Notes: generated by a model from the letters alone, not told the origin. Shown: positions 43,834 through 54,196, counted from the stretch's first letter. The stretch is 64,000 nucleotides of DNA from Terrisporobacter mayombei (GCF_020748465.1 NZ_JAHZMP010000001.1:310001-374000), one strand, 5' to 3'. Numbers and translations are program-made.

Positions 43834-44994
43834 ATGACAATTAATGAATTGGCTAAAGTAAATAAAGACTATGTTATAAGTTTAAGAAGGGAGTTTCATA
43901 AAAACCCTGAAGTTAGTTTTAAAGAATTTAATACTTCAAAAATAATAAAAGAAGAATTAGATAAAATAGGAATAGAATATATTTCATGTGCTTCTACTGG
44001 TGTAGTAGCTACTATAAAAGGCAATCATCCTGGAAAAACAGTAGCTCTTAGAGCTGATATAGATGCTCTGTCTGTTCAAGAATTAAATAACATGGAATAT
44101 AAATCTCTAGTTCCAGGTATGATGCATGCGTGTGGTCATGATGGTCACGCTTCTATGCTTCTTGGTGCCGCAAAAATATTATATTATCTAAAAGATGAAA
44201 TCCATGGTACTATAAAACTATTTTTCCAACCTGCAGAAGAAATAGGTGAGGGTGCCAAAGCTATGATAAAAGATGGAGCTATGAATAATGTTGATTCAGT
44301 TTTTGGTATTCATTTATGGTCAAATATTGACGTTGGTGAAATATCTGTAGAATCTGGACCTAGAATGGCTAGTGCTGATTGGTTTAGCATAGATATTACC
44401 GGAAAAGGTGGCCACGGTTCTGCTCCTCACGAATGTGTTGATGCATTAGTTGTTGCGTCTTCCATAGTAATGAATTTACAAAATATAGTGAGCAGACAAG
44501 TTGATCCTCTTCATCCTCTAGTTCTAAGTGTCGGTATGCTTAACTCAGGTAGTAGATTTAATGTAATTGCTGAAAATGCATATATGGAAGGTACTACAAG
44601 ATGTTTTAATTTAGATCTTAGAAAAAAACTTCCTGACATGATGGAAAATATAATTGACAATGTAGCTAATGGCTACGGAGCTAAAGCTTCTTTAAATTAT
44701 AATTTCCTTTTATCACCAACAATTAATGATACAAATTGCTCTGCCATTGCAGAAGTTGCTGCAGAGAAAATAGTAGGTAAAGATAAAGTAATAAAATTTG
44801 AAAAAGTAACAGGTAGCGAAGACTTCTCTTTCTACCTTGAAAAAGCTCCTGGCACTTTAGCTTTTGTTGGATGTAGAAACGAAGAAAAATCTGCTTGTTA
44901 CCCTCATCATAGTGGCAATTTTAATATTGATGAAGATGCATTGGAAATAGGTACAAAGTTGTATGTTAATTATGCTATTGATTATTTAAATTAA
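43834..44994 (+). CDS. M20 family N-acyl-amino-acid amidohydrolase (2)
   Basis: 386 residues, paralogue of the gene at 40922. Metal-site motifs are RADIDAL, MMHACGHDGHASMLLGA, QPAEEIGEGAKAM and HHSGNFNID. The central dimerisation domain begins GKGGHGSAPHECVDAL. It is separated from abgT by 134 bp with a stem-loop, so it may also have its own control. Two hydrolases around one carrier recall AbgA/AbgB of E. coli, although those form a heterodimer of different subfamilies. Confidence 0.9.
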   Translation: MTINELAKVNKDYVISLRREFHKNPEVSFKEFNTSKIIKEELDKIGIEYISCASTGVVATIKGNHPGKTVALRADIDALSVQELNNMEYKSLVPGMMHACGHDGHASMLLGAAKILYYLKDEIHGTIKLFFQPAEEIGEGAKAMIKDGAMNNVDSVFGIHLWSNIDVGEISVESGPRMASADWFSIDITGKGGHGSAPHECVDALVVASSIVMNLQNIVSRQVDPLHPLVLSVGMLNSGSRFNVIAENAYMEGTTRCFNLDLRKKLPDMMENIIDNVANGYGAKASLNYNFLLSPTINDTNCSAIAEVAAEKIVGKDKVIKFEKVTGSEDFSFYLEKAPGTLAFVGCRNEEKSACYPHHSGNFNIDEDALEIGTKLYVNYAIDYLN

Positions 44995-45087
44995 AAATAT
45001 CAACAAAGGAAAAGATTTGCCATTATTAAAATAAAAGAGTTAATGAAAAGTTAAACTATAATAATCCTTTAAATTACATAAAATCAT

Positions 45088-45110
45088 AACCACCCGTAAA
45101 ACGGGTGGTT
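45088..45110. repeat. GC-rich hairpin, possible IS end or terminator
   Basis: AACCACCCG pairs perfectly with CGGGTGGTT around TAAAA. The GC content is unlike the surroundings. It is followed by a further small dyad (AAGGCTATAAGCCTT, 45117-45131). Such motifs occur at ends of IS200/IS605-type elements and at terminators; no transposase of that type is present. Confidence 0.4.
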
Positions 45111-45239
45111 TGTACTAAGGCTATAAGCCTTTTTTGCTGGCACCACCTAAAGGCCGTTGTTTTTCACTTCGTTCAAGCCATAATACCATTTATTACTAGG
45201 CAATCTATAAAGGTATTTCTTGTTACCAACCCCCCTTTA

Positions 45240-45673
45240 AAATGTTCCATATATTCTTTTACACTTAATTTATCTTTAAATATATCGTAATTTTTCTTGT
45301 TCCTGTATATATATAATATGAAGAGCGAGAAATGTCAGCAAGACTACATAATGCTAATATAGAACACCCTTCTTTATTTAATTCTTTAATTGCAGTATAT
45401 ATAGTTTTTTCTTGATATTAGTTAGCCTCGCCTACTTTCTATTTCCTCCAATTTTAAAAAAGCATTCTCCATTTCTAAATGTTTATTTTGAGCTTCAAGC
45501 CGTTTTCTATTGATATAAAAAATTTTAACTTCATTTGAATAAAAGGTATTTTTAGAGGCTGTTTTACCAACTACAATCATTTTACAAATAGCCATTAGGA
45601 CTATTTCACCATTTAAATACATTTCAACTGATTTAATTTTTGTTTTAAAATCAACTTTAGGTTTTCGTGACAT
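45240..45673 (-). mobile_element. IS3-family insertion sequence remnant
   Basis: An 83-codon minus-strand frame (45673-45422) starts MSRKPKVDFKTKIKSVEMYL and ends with a leucine-zipper segment, NRKRLEAQNKHLEMENAFLK, followed by LEEIESRRG. These are the two ends of an IS3 OrfA with the middle deleted. Beyond its stop lies YQEKTIYTAIKELNKEGCSI, then ALCSLADISRSSYYIY, the start of OrfB. It then stops; the DDE catalytic domain is gone. Inactive. Confidence 0.8.
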
Positions 45674-45801
45674 AAAAATATACTCCCTTCATAGTGATAG
45701 TTTTATTATTATAACTGTCTACTATAAAGAGAGCATATCAAATTTCATTCAAGCGTAGAATCTAATTTTATAATCTCACTAATTAACGTATTTATTTTTT
45801 G

Positions 45802-47589
45802 TTATGGTAGCAAGCTTGCAAATATAATTGGATTGTATGTAGGTTTTGCATTTGAAGGATCAAAATTAGTTACTCTAGTATAACCATCTTCATACCATGT
45901 ATTACCTGTTGATTCCATCATTAAACCGTCCCCTAAGTACACCGATACATGGCCTATACAATAGTTCTTACCTTTGAATGTAAACTTATGTTCACTCGGC
46001 CCATCTGCACCATAGTCCCAGAATATTAAATCTCCTGGTTTTAAATTGCTTACATTCATATTTTTATCATACCCCTTTGTAAGAACATACTTTGCTTGTT
46101 CCTCAACAGGTTTGTAATACATTTTTCCAGTATCTTCACCGTACTTTATTAGTTCCTTATTTCCTACAGCGAGTAGCACTTCCCCTGCAAATCTATTACA
46201 CATAAGTTGATCATCAGCTGAGCCATAAGGAGTTCCTATTAATTCGAATCCCTCTATTAAAGCTTTTGCTCTTTTATTATTTTCATAACCACTCGCAGCT
46301 TTAACACTACTTATTAATCCATTTTTATTACTTTCAAATACTAAATATCCTATTTTAACAGTATCGTTTTTCATCATTTTATAATTTGATGGATTAAAAT
46401 AATATGATTTTTCCCAGATTGAATGAAGTCCACTTAAAGCATTGGAATAAGTTGGATGGAAATAATATGAATCACCATCTACTTCAGTTATTCCCTTAGC
46501 TGCCTTTCCATCTTTTGGTGAGAAATAGTATAACTTATTATTTATTGTTCTAAATCCTTTATGTATTCCACCACCATATAAAAAGTAGTATCTTTCATTA
46601 TCAACAGTAACCATACCAGTTTTACTTGTTCCATCTTCATCTATATAAAGATATGGCTCACCATCTTTGTAAGTTATTCCAAATACTTTTTCATCCTCTA
46701 ATAAAATACCTGTTTCCTCATGGAACTTATAATACTTTCCATCTATTATCTGAATTCCAAATAACATTTTGTCAGTATATTTGTCAAAATAATGCTTATC
46801 ATTATTAATAGTTATAAGTCCACTTAATGCTGCTTTAGTCTCTGGTGAAAAATAGTATTTATCTCCATCAACTTCTCTTAATCCACTTAGGGCTTTTCCA
46901 CTAGTATTTGAAAAATAATATCTTTCTTCTGATATAAATCTTAAACCTGTTTGTGCTTTGTAGGTTGTTGTAGAAAAGTAATATTTATCTCCTGATAAAC
47001 TTCTTAAGCCACTTAAAGCTTTTTTAGTTGTTTTTGAAAAGTAATATTTATCTCCATCAATCTCTCTTAGTCCACTTAATGCTTTTCCACTAGTCTTTGA
47101 AAAATAGTACTTATCTCCCGATAAAGTTCTTAAACCACGTTGCGATTTAAAGGTTGTTGTTGAAAAATAGTATTTATTTCCTTCTATCTCCTTTAACCCA
47201 CCTAATGCTTTTCCAGTTGATTTTGAGAAGTAATATTTATCTCCATCAACTTCTCTTAGTCCGCTTAAACTCTTTCCGTTACTTTTTGAAAAGTAGTATT
47301 TGCATCCATCTATAGTTCGAAGTCCAGTTTGCATTCTTCCTGTACTAGAAAAATAATATCTGTAACCTTCTATAGTTTGTAGCCCTGTAACTTTCTTGCC
47401 TGTTTTTGGACTATAATAGTATGTATAGCCACCCTTTTTGACAAAGCCCTTAAGTTGTGAATAGACTACATTGCTATTTTTAGTATTTTCACTTTTTGAA
47501 TAAAAGTCTAACGGTTTTAATACTATGATTGATGCAAATGCTACTAAAATAATAAATTTTATTGATTCTTTTGTAAAACTACTTGACAC
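45802..47589 (-). CDS. Cell-wall-binding-repeat protein with NlpC/P60-like end
   Basis: 595 residues from GTG at 47589 (GGGGAGGAG upstream; the longer TTG frame covers that site). An N-terminal signal or anchor (KFIILVAFASIIVLKP) is followed by about 17 cell-wall-binding repeats of ~20 residues, each with GLR-(I/V)-(D)GDKYYFS---GKALS. These repeats are as in clostridial toxins and choline-binding proteins. The C-terminal ~140 residues look like NlpC/P60: LMCNRFAGEVLLAVG (Cys in place of the usual DCSG), LKPGDLIFWDYG and YCIGHVSVYLGDG (His). It is likely a surface peptidoglycan hydrolase; activity unproven. Confidence 0.85.
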   Translation of the reverse strand: MSSSFTKESIKFIILVAFASIIVLKPLDFYSKSENTKNSNVVYSQLKGFVKKGGYTYYYSPKTGKKVTGLQTIEGYRYYFSSTGRMQTGLRTIDGCKYYFSKSNGKSLSGLREVDGDKYYFSKSTGKALGGLKEIEGNKYYFSTTTFKSQRGLRTLSGDKYYFSKTSGKALSGLREIDGDKYYFSKTTKKALSGLRSLSGDKYYFSTTTYKAQTGLRFISEERYYFSNTSGKALSGLREVDGDKYYFSPETKAALSGLITINNDKHYFDKYTDKMLFGIQIIDGKYYKFHEETGILLEDEKVFGITYKDGEPYLYIDEDGTSKTGMVTVDNERYYFLYGGGIHKGFRTINNKLYYFSPKDGKAAKGITEVDGDSYYFHPTYSNALSGLHSIWEKSYYFNPSNYKMMKNDTVKIGYLVFESNKNGLISSVKAASGYENNKRAKALIEGFELIGTPYGSADDQLMCNRFAGEVLLAVGNKELIKYGEDTGKMYYKPVEEQAKYVLTKGYDKNMNVSNLKPGDLIFWDYGADGPSEHKFTFKGKNYCIGHVSVYLGDGLMMESTGNTWYEDGYTRVTNFDPSNAKPTYNPIIFASLLP

Positions 47590-47750
47590 TATCTCATCTC
47601 CTCCCCTCAAATTTATTATAAGTTAAAATGAAGCTTAATAAAAGTATAATTTGTAATATTTTACCTAAAAACCAATAAATTGTATACTTTTTTCAAAATA
47701 GCGATAATTTTTATTATGAATTTCTATTTACCTTTGAATCAAAAAAATAT

Positions 47751-47782
47751 AAAAGGATGAACTTATATAAGTTCATCCTTTT
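47751..47782. terminator. Terminator of the lactate operon
   Basis: AAAAGGATGAACTTATA pairs with TATAAGTTCATCCTTTT, 16 bp after the dehydrogenase stop on the minus strand. Confidence 0.9.
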
Positions 47783-47798
47783 ATATTTTTAATATATA

Positions 47799-49187
47799 TT
47801 AATAAATTTTGCCTGGATTTAAAATATTTTTAGAATCAAAAGCAGTTTTTATTCCTTTTAATATATTTACGTAATTTTCATCTTTAGACTCACAGAAATA
47901 TGGACTCTTGGCATATCCTATTCCATGCTCTCCTGAAACTTCTCCATTTAATTCTCTTGCTTTACTAAACATTAGTTCAAAAGCATGATTAAGTCTCTTT
48001 CTCCATTCTTCTTCTGGTAAATTATCTTTATGAGGATAAACGTGTAAGTTACCATCTCCTGCATGACCAAAGCTTTTTATTTTAAGACCTACCTCTTTTT
48101 GTATATCATGAGTATATCTTATAAATTCTGCAACTTTATCTCTAGGTACAACAACATCACATTCATCTATTACACTATTTGCTTTAAATGCTTCTAAGAA
48201 TGCCCCCCTTGCAGACCATATACTTTCATTTCTCTCTTCTGTATCAGAAATTAATACATCATAAGCTCCACATTCTAAACAAAGTTTTGCCACATTTTCA
48301 TATTCTTTTTCTATTTCTTCAGTAGAATTTCCATCAAATTTTAATAGCAAGTATGCATTTGATGAATTATCTGGGAACTTCTTACCTAAAAATTCTTCTG
48401 CACCTACAATAGCTTCTCTTTCCATAAATTCTACTGCTGTTGGTATAGACTTAGATTTTATTATTTTTGGAACAGTATCTATAGCTGACTCTAAATTAGG
48501 GAAAGGAATTAGTAAACTAATAGCTTTTTTAGGTAGTGGTAGTAATTTTAAAATAGCTTTAGTTACAATTCCTAATGTCCCTTCAGAACCTACTATTAAA
48601 TCTTTTATTGCATAGCCAGAAGAGTTTTTAACAACTTTTCCACCTACATTAATTATTTCTCCATTTGGAAGTACAATCTCTAATCCTCTTACATAATCTC
48701 TTGTCACTCCATATTTTACTGCTCTCATACCTCCAGCATTAGTATTTATATTTCCGCCGATGGCAGCGCTTTTTTCTCCTGGATCTGGTGGATAAAATAA
48801 ATCATGTTCTTCCACAAATTGACCTATAGTCATAAGTAGTACCCCTGGCTCTACAGTTAAAGTCAGGTTTTCTTCATCAAGTTCTAATATTTTATCCATC
48901 TTACACATGTTCATCATGATTCCACCATAAAGGGCAACAGATGCTCCAGAAAGCCCTGTCCCTTGCCCCCTTGGTGTTACAGGTATATTATTTTCATGAG
49001 CATATTTCATTATTTTAGAAACTTGCTCAGTACTTTTAACATAAATCATTACCTCTGGATATTTTAACTCTCCTGCCAACTCGTCATGGGCAAAGTCTTC
49101 ACTTATTTCATCGCCAACAATAATATCTTCCTCATTACAAATACTTTTTAAAAATTCTATATCATTTTTATCTAATTTTTTATACAT
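47799..49187 (-). CDS. lctD: FAD-linked lactate dehydrogenase (LctD/GlcD type)
   Basis: 462 residues. The FAD-binding type 4 N-terminus reads [20 protein letters not shown] and [20 protein letters not shown], followed by [15 protein letters not shown]. The C-terminal oxidase domain contains [15 protein letters not shown] and the metal-binding [14 protein letters not shown]. With EtfA/EtfB it forms the electron-confurcating lactate dehydrogenase described in Acetobacterium woodii, which drives NAD-dependent lactate oxidation with ferredoxin. It is last in lctP-larA-etfB-etfA-lctD. Confidence 0.92.
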   Translation of the reverse strand: MYKKLDKNDIEFLKSICNEEDIIVGDEISEDFAHDELAGELKYPEVMIYVKSTEQVSKIMKYAHENNIPVTPRGQGTGLSGASVALYGGIMMNMCKMDKILELDEENLTLTVEPGVLLMTIGQFVEEHDLFYPPDPGEKSAAIGGNINTNAGGMRAVKYGVTRDYVRGLEIVLPNGEIINVGGKVVKNSSGYAIKDLIVGSEGTLGIVTKAILKLLPLPKKAISLLIPFPNLESAIDTVPKIIKSKSIPTAVEFMEREAIVGAEEFLGKKFPDNSSNAYLLLKFDGNSTEEIEKEYENVAKLCLECGAYDVLISDTEERNESIWSARGAFLEAFKANSVIDECDVVVPRDKVAEFIRYTHDIQKEVGLKIKSFGHAGDGNLHVYPHKDNLPEEEWRKRLNHAFELMFSKARELNGEVSGEHGIGYAKSPYFCESKDENYVNILKGIKTAFDSKNILNPGKIY

Positions 49188-49207
49188 AATATTCCCCTCC
49201 TACTATT

Positions 49208-50428
49208 TTAAGATAGTGCAAACTCAGCTTGTGAATTATTCTCTTTTTTTATGTTTTCTACCTTTCCAATTAACATTGGTATTATTTCATAAATATCACC
49301 TATTAATGCCAAGTGAGCCACGTCAAATATAGGAGCATTTTCATCTTGATTAATAGCAATTATATAATCAGAGCCTTTCATTCCTGCAACAAATTGAACT
49401 GCTCCAGATACACCGCAAGTTATTATAAGTTTTGGTTTTACAGTTCTACCGCTTAACCCTATTTGTTTTCTAGGATCTATCCATCCTGATTCAATAGTCG
49501 GTCTAGTGCCTGCCAATTGGCCTCCTAAAAGACCTGCTAATTTTTCTGCCATTTTTATATCTTCAGCTTTTTTAAATGCTCTACTTACAACAACTACAAC
49601 TTCTGCATCTTCAATACCCACAACTTTATTTTTCACTTTTGTTTCTAGTACTTTTATATTAGATTTTAATTTATCTTTTCCTATCTCACAAATTGTAGTC
49701 TTTCCACTAGGATTTTCAACTTTCTCAGGAGCTGAAAATATTTTATATCTTACAGTAGCAAATTGTGGTCTATGATTTGGAGTGTTTATATGTGCCATTA
49801 TATTACCACCAAAAGCAGGTCTTATTTGATCCAAATCTGTATTTTTCTGAATATCTAAAATAGTACAGTCAGCAGTAAGCCCTGTTCTAAATCTTGCAGC
49901 AAGTCTTGGTGCCAAAGATCTACCTATAGTTGTTCCACCAAATAACATTATTGTAGGTTTTATCTTTGATATATAACTTTCCACTGCTGCCGCATATGGT
50001 TCTATTCTAAATTTATCTAACTCTTCATTATCATAAACAAATACTTCATCAACACCATAAGAAAGTAGTGGTGCACATTTATCTTTTATTTTATTTCCCA
50101 CAAATACACAGTAAACTGGATGATTTATTTTGCCTGCCAATTCTCTTGCTTTTCCTATTAGTTCATAAGTTACTGGATGAATTTCTCCATCTGAGTGTTC
50201 TACATATACTGTTACACCTTTCCACTCATCTTTATTTATTGCCACTATCTTATCTTCTTCAAATTCAAAAGCACCTTCTGGTCCTTTTTTTACACACATT
50301 TTACACATTTTACAAGCTGCATTTATTTCAACTTTTCCATCTACTTCTTCCAATGCTCCAAATGGACAAATTTCTAAAACTTCTTTTATATTATTAATAT
50401 TCTCAGAATTTACAATTATTTTTGCCAT
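49208..50428 (-). CDS. lctC: EtfA subunit with ferredoxin domain (LctC type)
   Basis: 406 residues. The N-terminus carries a [4Fe-4S]-type set of cysteines: Cys21 in CPFGALEE, and Cys39/42/45 in CKMCKMC. The EtfA body and the C-terminal FAD domain follow (SRAFKKAEDIKMAEKLAG, LAGTRPTIESGWIDPRKQIGLSG, TCGVSGAVQFVAGM, AINQDENAPIFDVA). The ferredoxin extension is typical of bifurcating lactate dehydrogenase complexes. It lies 15 bp after etfB and 20 bp before lctD. Confidence 0.94.
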   Translation of the reverse strand: MAKIIVNSENINNIKEVLEICPFGALEEVDGKVEINAACKMCKMCVKKGPEGAFEFEEDKIVAINKDEWKGVTVYVEHSDGEIHPVTYELIGKARELAGKINHPVYCVFVGNKIKDKCAPLLSYGVDEVFVYDNEELDKFRIEPYAAAVESYISKIKPTIMLFGGTTIGRSLAPRLAARFRTGLTADCTILDIQKNTDLDQIRPAFGGNIMAHINTPNHRPQFATVRYKIFSAPEKVENPSGKTTICEIGKDKLKSNIKVLETKVKNKVVGIEDAEVVVVVSRAFKKAEDIKMAEKLAGLLGGQLAGTRPTIESGWIDPRKQIGLSGRTVKPKLIITCGVSGAVQFVAGMKGSDYIIAINQDENAPIFDVAHLALIGDIYEIIPMLIGKVENIKKENNSQAEFALS

Positions 50429-50443
50429 TTTTATTTCTCCCTT

Positions 50444-51232
50444 CTATAATATTTTCAAGTCTACTATTTTATTAAATAAAGCCTCTGTAAGCTCCTCATT
50501 ACTTCCTCTTAATACGTTTTTATCTGTGTTTGGAGTAGGCGGGAATATCCTTTTTACTTGAGTAGGCGAACCATTTAACCCATAATGATTTTCATCTTTA
50601 TCTTCAAAATCATTTAAAGTAAACATTGGTATCTCTCTATTTTTAGTAGCCATTTTTAACTTGAAAGAAGGTAATCTTGGTTGAAATATATCTTTTTCCA
50701 CAGTTATTAAGCATGGGTAAGTTATTTCACACACTTCCATAGAAGTTGGTAAATCAATTTCTACAACTATAGAATTTTCTTTTACTTCTATTATTTCAGT
50801 TACATTTGTCACATGAGATATATTTAAAAACTCAGCAATTTCTGATCCAACTTGAGCTGTATCTCCATCTGTAGTTTGTTTTCCACATATTATTAAATCT
50901 GGATTAGATATTTTTTTTATTCCTTGAGACAAAGTGTAAGAAGTTGCCAGTACATCAGCTCCACCAAATTTTCTATCACTTATTATTGCTCCTTCATCAA
51001 CTCCCATAGAAAAACTTTCTTTTATTACTGTCTTTGCTTGAGGTGGTCCCATAGTTATTGCTTTTATAGTTGCATTATTTTCTTTTTTAATTCTTAATGC
51101 AGTTTCTAAGGCAAATAAATCGTAAGGATTCATCTTCGAATCTACTCCATCTCTTTTTAAAACGCCAGTTACTGGATCAACTTCAACCCCAGTTGTTCCT
51201 GGAACTTGTTTAATACATACTAAAATTTCCAT
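50444..51232 (-). CDS. lctB: EtfB subunit (LctB type)
   Basis: 262 residues, ETF beta chain. MEILVCIKQVPGTTGVEVDP at the N-terminus, ITMGPPQAKTVIKESFSMGVDEG, and the AMP/FAD-site segment LIICGKQTTDGDTAQVGSEIAEFL, which is the bifurcating-type FAD site. Together with EtfA it accepts electrons from lactate oxidation and couples NAD and ferredoxin. Start has GGAGGAAG upstream; the gene follows larA by 16 bp. Confidence 0.94.
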   Translation of the reverse strand: MEILVCIKQVPGTTGVEVDPVTGVLKRDGVDSKMNPYDLFALETALRIKKENNATIKAITMGPPQAKTVIKESFSMGVDEGAIISDRKFGGADVLATSYTLSQGIKKISNPDLIICGKQTTDGDTAQVGSEIAEFLNISHVTNVTEIIEVKENSIVVEIDLPTSMEVCEITYPCLITVEKDIFQPRLPSFKLKMATKNREIPMFTLNDFEDKDENHYGLNGSPTQVKRIFPPTPNTDKNVLRGSNEELTEALFNKIVDLKIL

Positions 51233-51248
51233 TATTCTTCCTCCTTAA

Positions 51249-52523
51249 CTATTTAACAATTACAGATACGCCATCTGGAATGACAACTACCTTAGCATCT
51301 TCACCTTTAATCTCATAAGCTAAATTTAAAGCTTCATTAAAATTGTAAGCATGTTTCATATGCATACTTGTAATCATTTTAGGGTCACATTCATCAGTAA
51401 CCATTATTACAGTGAATTTATCTAAAATTCTTGCTAATATTTGAAATTCCCATTGATCAGGAACAGTATCTTCTTTCTTAACATTTCTCACATTTTCTAG
51501 TATTTCTTTTGGTGAAGGTGCATTAGCCACGTTATTATAGAAAGACTCTCCTCCATGGCCATCATTGCAAGCAGCCACCATTATTATTACTCCACCCTCT
51601 TTGCAAGTAGCTTCAGCTGCTGTCATCCCTTTTACTGATTGATAAATATTTTGATCTAGAGGATATCCTCCATTTGTACTTACAACTATGTCAGCTGGAA
51701 TTTTATCTATTTTTGATAATTTAGTTACAAATTCACAACCTTGTTTATGTGCTTTATCTACATCTCCGGAAAAAGATGCTATAACCTTTTTATTCTTATC
51801 TATAGCCACATTAACTATAAATGCCAATTTTGCAGTTTTTGCGGCATATACCATATCTTCATGAATAGGATTATTACTCAAAGTTCCAGTTCTTGAATTT
51901 TCACTATCTATAAACTCACTACAATGGTTGTACATTATAGTTTTTGCTGATGCTATGCCAGGAAGGACACTTTTTCGTCCACCTGAAAATCCTGCAAAAA
52001 AATGCGGCTCTATAAATCCTTCTGCCACAAGCAAGTCTGCCTTGGCAGCTAATTTATTTATATAAAAATCTCCACCAGAAGGAAGCACCCCCATTTTTAT
52101 CATATCTTCATCATTTGTAGATTTATGAATTACAATTTCTTCTTTTTCTACTATTTCTTCACCTAATTTGAAAATTAATTCTTCTTTTGTACTAGGTCTA
52201 TGAAATCCTGTAGCAACTAATATTTTAATTTTTGCATTTGGATTTCCTTTTCTAATTTTTTCTAAAATTTGAGGCATTATTACACGACTTGGTACTGGTC
52301 TAGTATGATCACTTGTTATAATAACAATATTTTCTTTACCTTTTGCTAACTCTTCTAATCTTGATGTGCCAATTGGATTGTCTAAAGAATTCTTTACAAT
52401 TTCACTCTCACTTTTTGTAACGATAAAATCATGTGATTTAGAAACTAAAATAGCTTCTAAGTTTTTATCTTCTATTTCTAAGTTCATACCTTGTTTTGAA
52501 TAAGGTACTTTTATAATTGTCAT
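51249..52523 (-). CDS. larA: Lactate racemase family protein LarA
   Basis: 424 residues from ATG at 52523 (AAGGGGGAAAG upstream; the longer frame overlaps lctP). DHTRPVPSRVIMPQILE, ATGFHRPSTKEEL and EPHFFAGFSGGRKSVLPGIASA are LarA motifs holding the residues that contact the nickel-pincer cofactor (His in GFHR, Lys in GGRKS). It interconverts L- and D-lactate, supplying the stereoisomer used by the dehydrogenase. The cofactor-making larB/C/E genes are not in this window. Confidence 0.92.
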   Translation of the reverse strand: MTIIKVPYSKQGMNLEIEDKNLEAILVSKSHDFIVTKSESEIVKNSLDNPIGTSRLEELAKGKENIVIITSDHTRPVPSRVIMPQILEKIRKGNPNAKIKILVATGFHRPSTKEELIFKLGEEIVEKEEIVIHKSTNDEDMIKMGVLPSGGDFYINKLAAKADLLVAEGFIEPHFFAGFSGGRKSVLPGIASAKTIMYNHCSEFIDSENSRTGTLSNNPIHEDMVYAAKTAKLAFIVNVAIDKNKKVIASFSGDVDKAHKQGCEFVTKLSKIDKIPADIVVSTNGGYPLDQNIYQSVKGMTAAEATCKEGGVIIMVAACNDGHGGESFYNNVANAPSPKEILENVRNVKKEDTVPDQWEFQILARILDKFTVIMVTDECDPKMITSMHMKHAYNFNEALNLAYEIKGEDAKVVVIPDGVSVIVK

Positions 52524-52542
52524 AATACTTTCCCCCTTAAAA

Positions 52543-54104
52543 TTAAAGTCCAAGTATAGGTAAAAACCTACCAAAATATACTATTAAACCAAGTATGATT
52601 ACATATCCTAAACAATACTTAACTGTTGAACTAAAAATCTTACCTTCTTGACCAATTAGTCCTGTTGCAGAAGTTGCAATTGCTATACTTTGTGGTGAAA
52701 TCATTTTCCCAGCTGTAGCACCAGCCGTATTTGCTGCAGCAATCCAATAAGGATCTATTGATAATGACTTAGCTGCTTTCACTTGTAATCCTCCAAATAA
52801 TATATTGGCTGAAGTATCACTACCAGTAACAAATGTCCCTATAGCCCCAAGAAGTGGCGAAATTAATGGATAAAAACTTCCTGTCATTGAACAAAGTCCA
52901 AATGATATGGAACTAGTCATACCACTATGTGACATAATCTTTGATATGGCAACTATAGACATTATAGTAATAAATGATGTTTTTAATTGTATTACTGTAT
53001 TTTTAAATACCTTTGCCATATATGAAAATTTTATTTTTTGAATAAATCCTGCAATCACTGTTGCAATTATAATCATCATACCAGGTGTATTTATCCAAGA
53101 AAAACCTGATGTAGAAGTAGAATCCCCGCTGTATATATGAATATTACTACTAAATTGTCCTACAAATGAATTTAAACTCGGTACTAAAGGACTTGTTATT
53201 AAAATTAATGTACAAAGAAAAATATAAGGTAGCCAAGCTAAAATTCCTTCTTTAGCTGATACTTTCTTTGCAATTACTTCAGTATCCTCATCTGTAGTTA
53301 AATCTTCTGATTTTTCTTTATTCCTATTCATAAATTTTGCCATAATAATTGTACATATCATGGAGCAAATACTTCCTATAAGTGCTGGCAGTTCAGCTCC
53401 CAAGTATTTGGCTATAAAAATTTGAGGATTGGCAAAGGATGCCCCAGATATTAAGGTAATTAAAAAACACCTTTTACTGCTTTTATATTTCTTTCTGTTA
53501 AAATAACTAATAAAAATGGAATTAATATTATAAAACCTGCAAGTTGTAATGATGTGATAAAACTTAGTTGAACAACGTCCAGATTGGTAACTGTTGCTAG
53601 TGTTGTAATGGGTATTCTTATTGCTCCAAATGCAGTAGGAACAGTATTGGATATTAAACATATAACTGCTGCAAAAATAGGATTAAAGCCAATGGATGCT
53701 AGAATACTTGCTGGTATGGCAACAGCTGTTCCATATCCTGCTACAGCTTCAAGAAATCCTCCAAACCCCCAAGCTAGAATTAAAACTTGGATTCTGTTAT
53801 CAGTAGTTATACTAGATAACATAGTTTTCATAACATCCATTGTTTTAGTTTCACAAGCAAGATTATAAGTAAATAAAGCTGCAACTATCACCAAAAGTAT
53901 TGGCCAAAGTGCAATGGCCATTCCCTCTATTGAGGCTGTTACTCCGTCAATAACAGGCATTTTCCAAAATATTATTGCAATTAGTAAACTTAGAAACGCA
54001 GTAAACAAACATGTCTTATGTGCTGGCAATTTTAGTACACCTAAAGATACTATAAGCCAAACTATAGGAACTAAAGCAATAAAAAACAAAACATATTCAT
54101 TCAT
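52543..54104 (-). pseudogene. lctP: L-lactate permease, frameshifted at T6 tract
   Basis: The N-terminal 214 codons (54104-53460) end NIKAVKGVF-stop. The adjacent frame continues exactly with FLITLISGASFANPQIFI and then AKYLGAELPALIG to 52543. Joined, the product is ~520 residues, normal for the LctP family: 12+ helices, LAWGFGGFLEAVAGYGTAVA and GTFVTGSDTSANILFGGLQ motifs. The break lies at six T on the minus strand (six A at 53462-53467); one more T restores the frame. Options are mutation, phase variation, transcriptional slippage or sequencing error. The rest of the operon is intact. Confidence 0.85.
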
Positions 54105-54128
54105 TAATATATACCCCCTTGTTTATAC

Positions 54129-54196
54129 TGGTCATTCCAAAGGTGGTCAGTGGTATTACCACTTTTATATTTAAAGTTTATTCCAATTTTTTTCAA
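54129..54196 (-). promoter_or_regulatory. Lactate operon promoter with FadR-type operators
   Basis: On the minus strand TTGAAA (54196-54191), 17 nt, TAAATA (54173-54168). TGGTATTACCA at 54151-54161, inside a 15-bp palindrome 54149-54163, matches the TGGT-N3-ACCA consensus of FadR/LldR-type GntR regulators and covers the expected start site. A weaker copy, TGGTCATTCCA, follows at 54129-54139. Confidence 0.82.

Noticed and set aside
45088-45240. IS200/IS605 element end
   Set aside because: The hairpin resembles such ends, but no TnpA or TnpB sequence is present, so it is listed only as a repeat.
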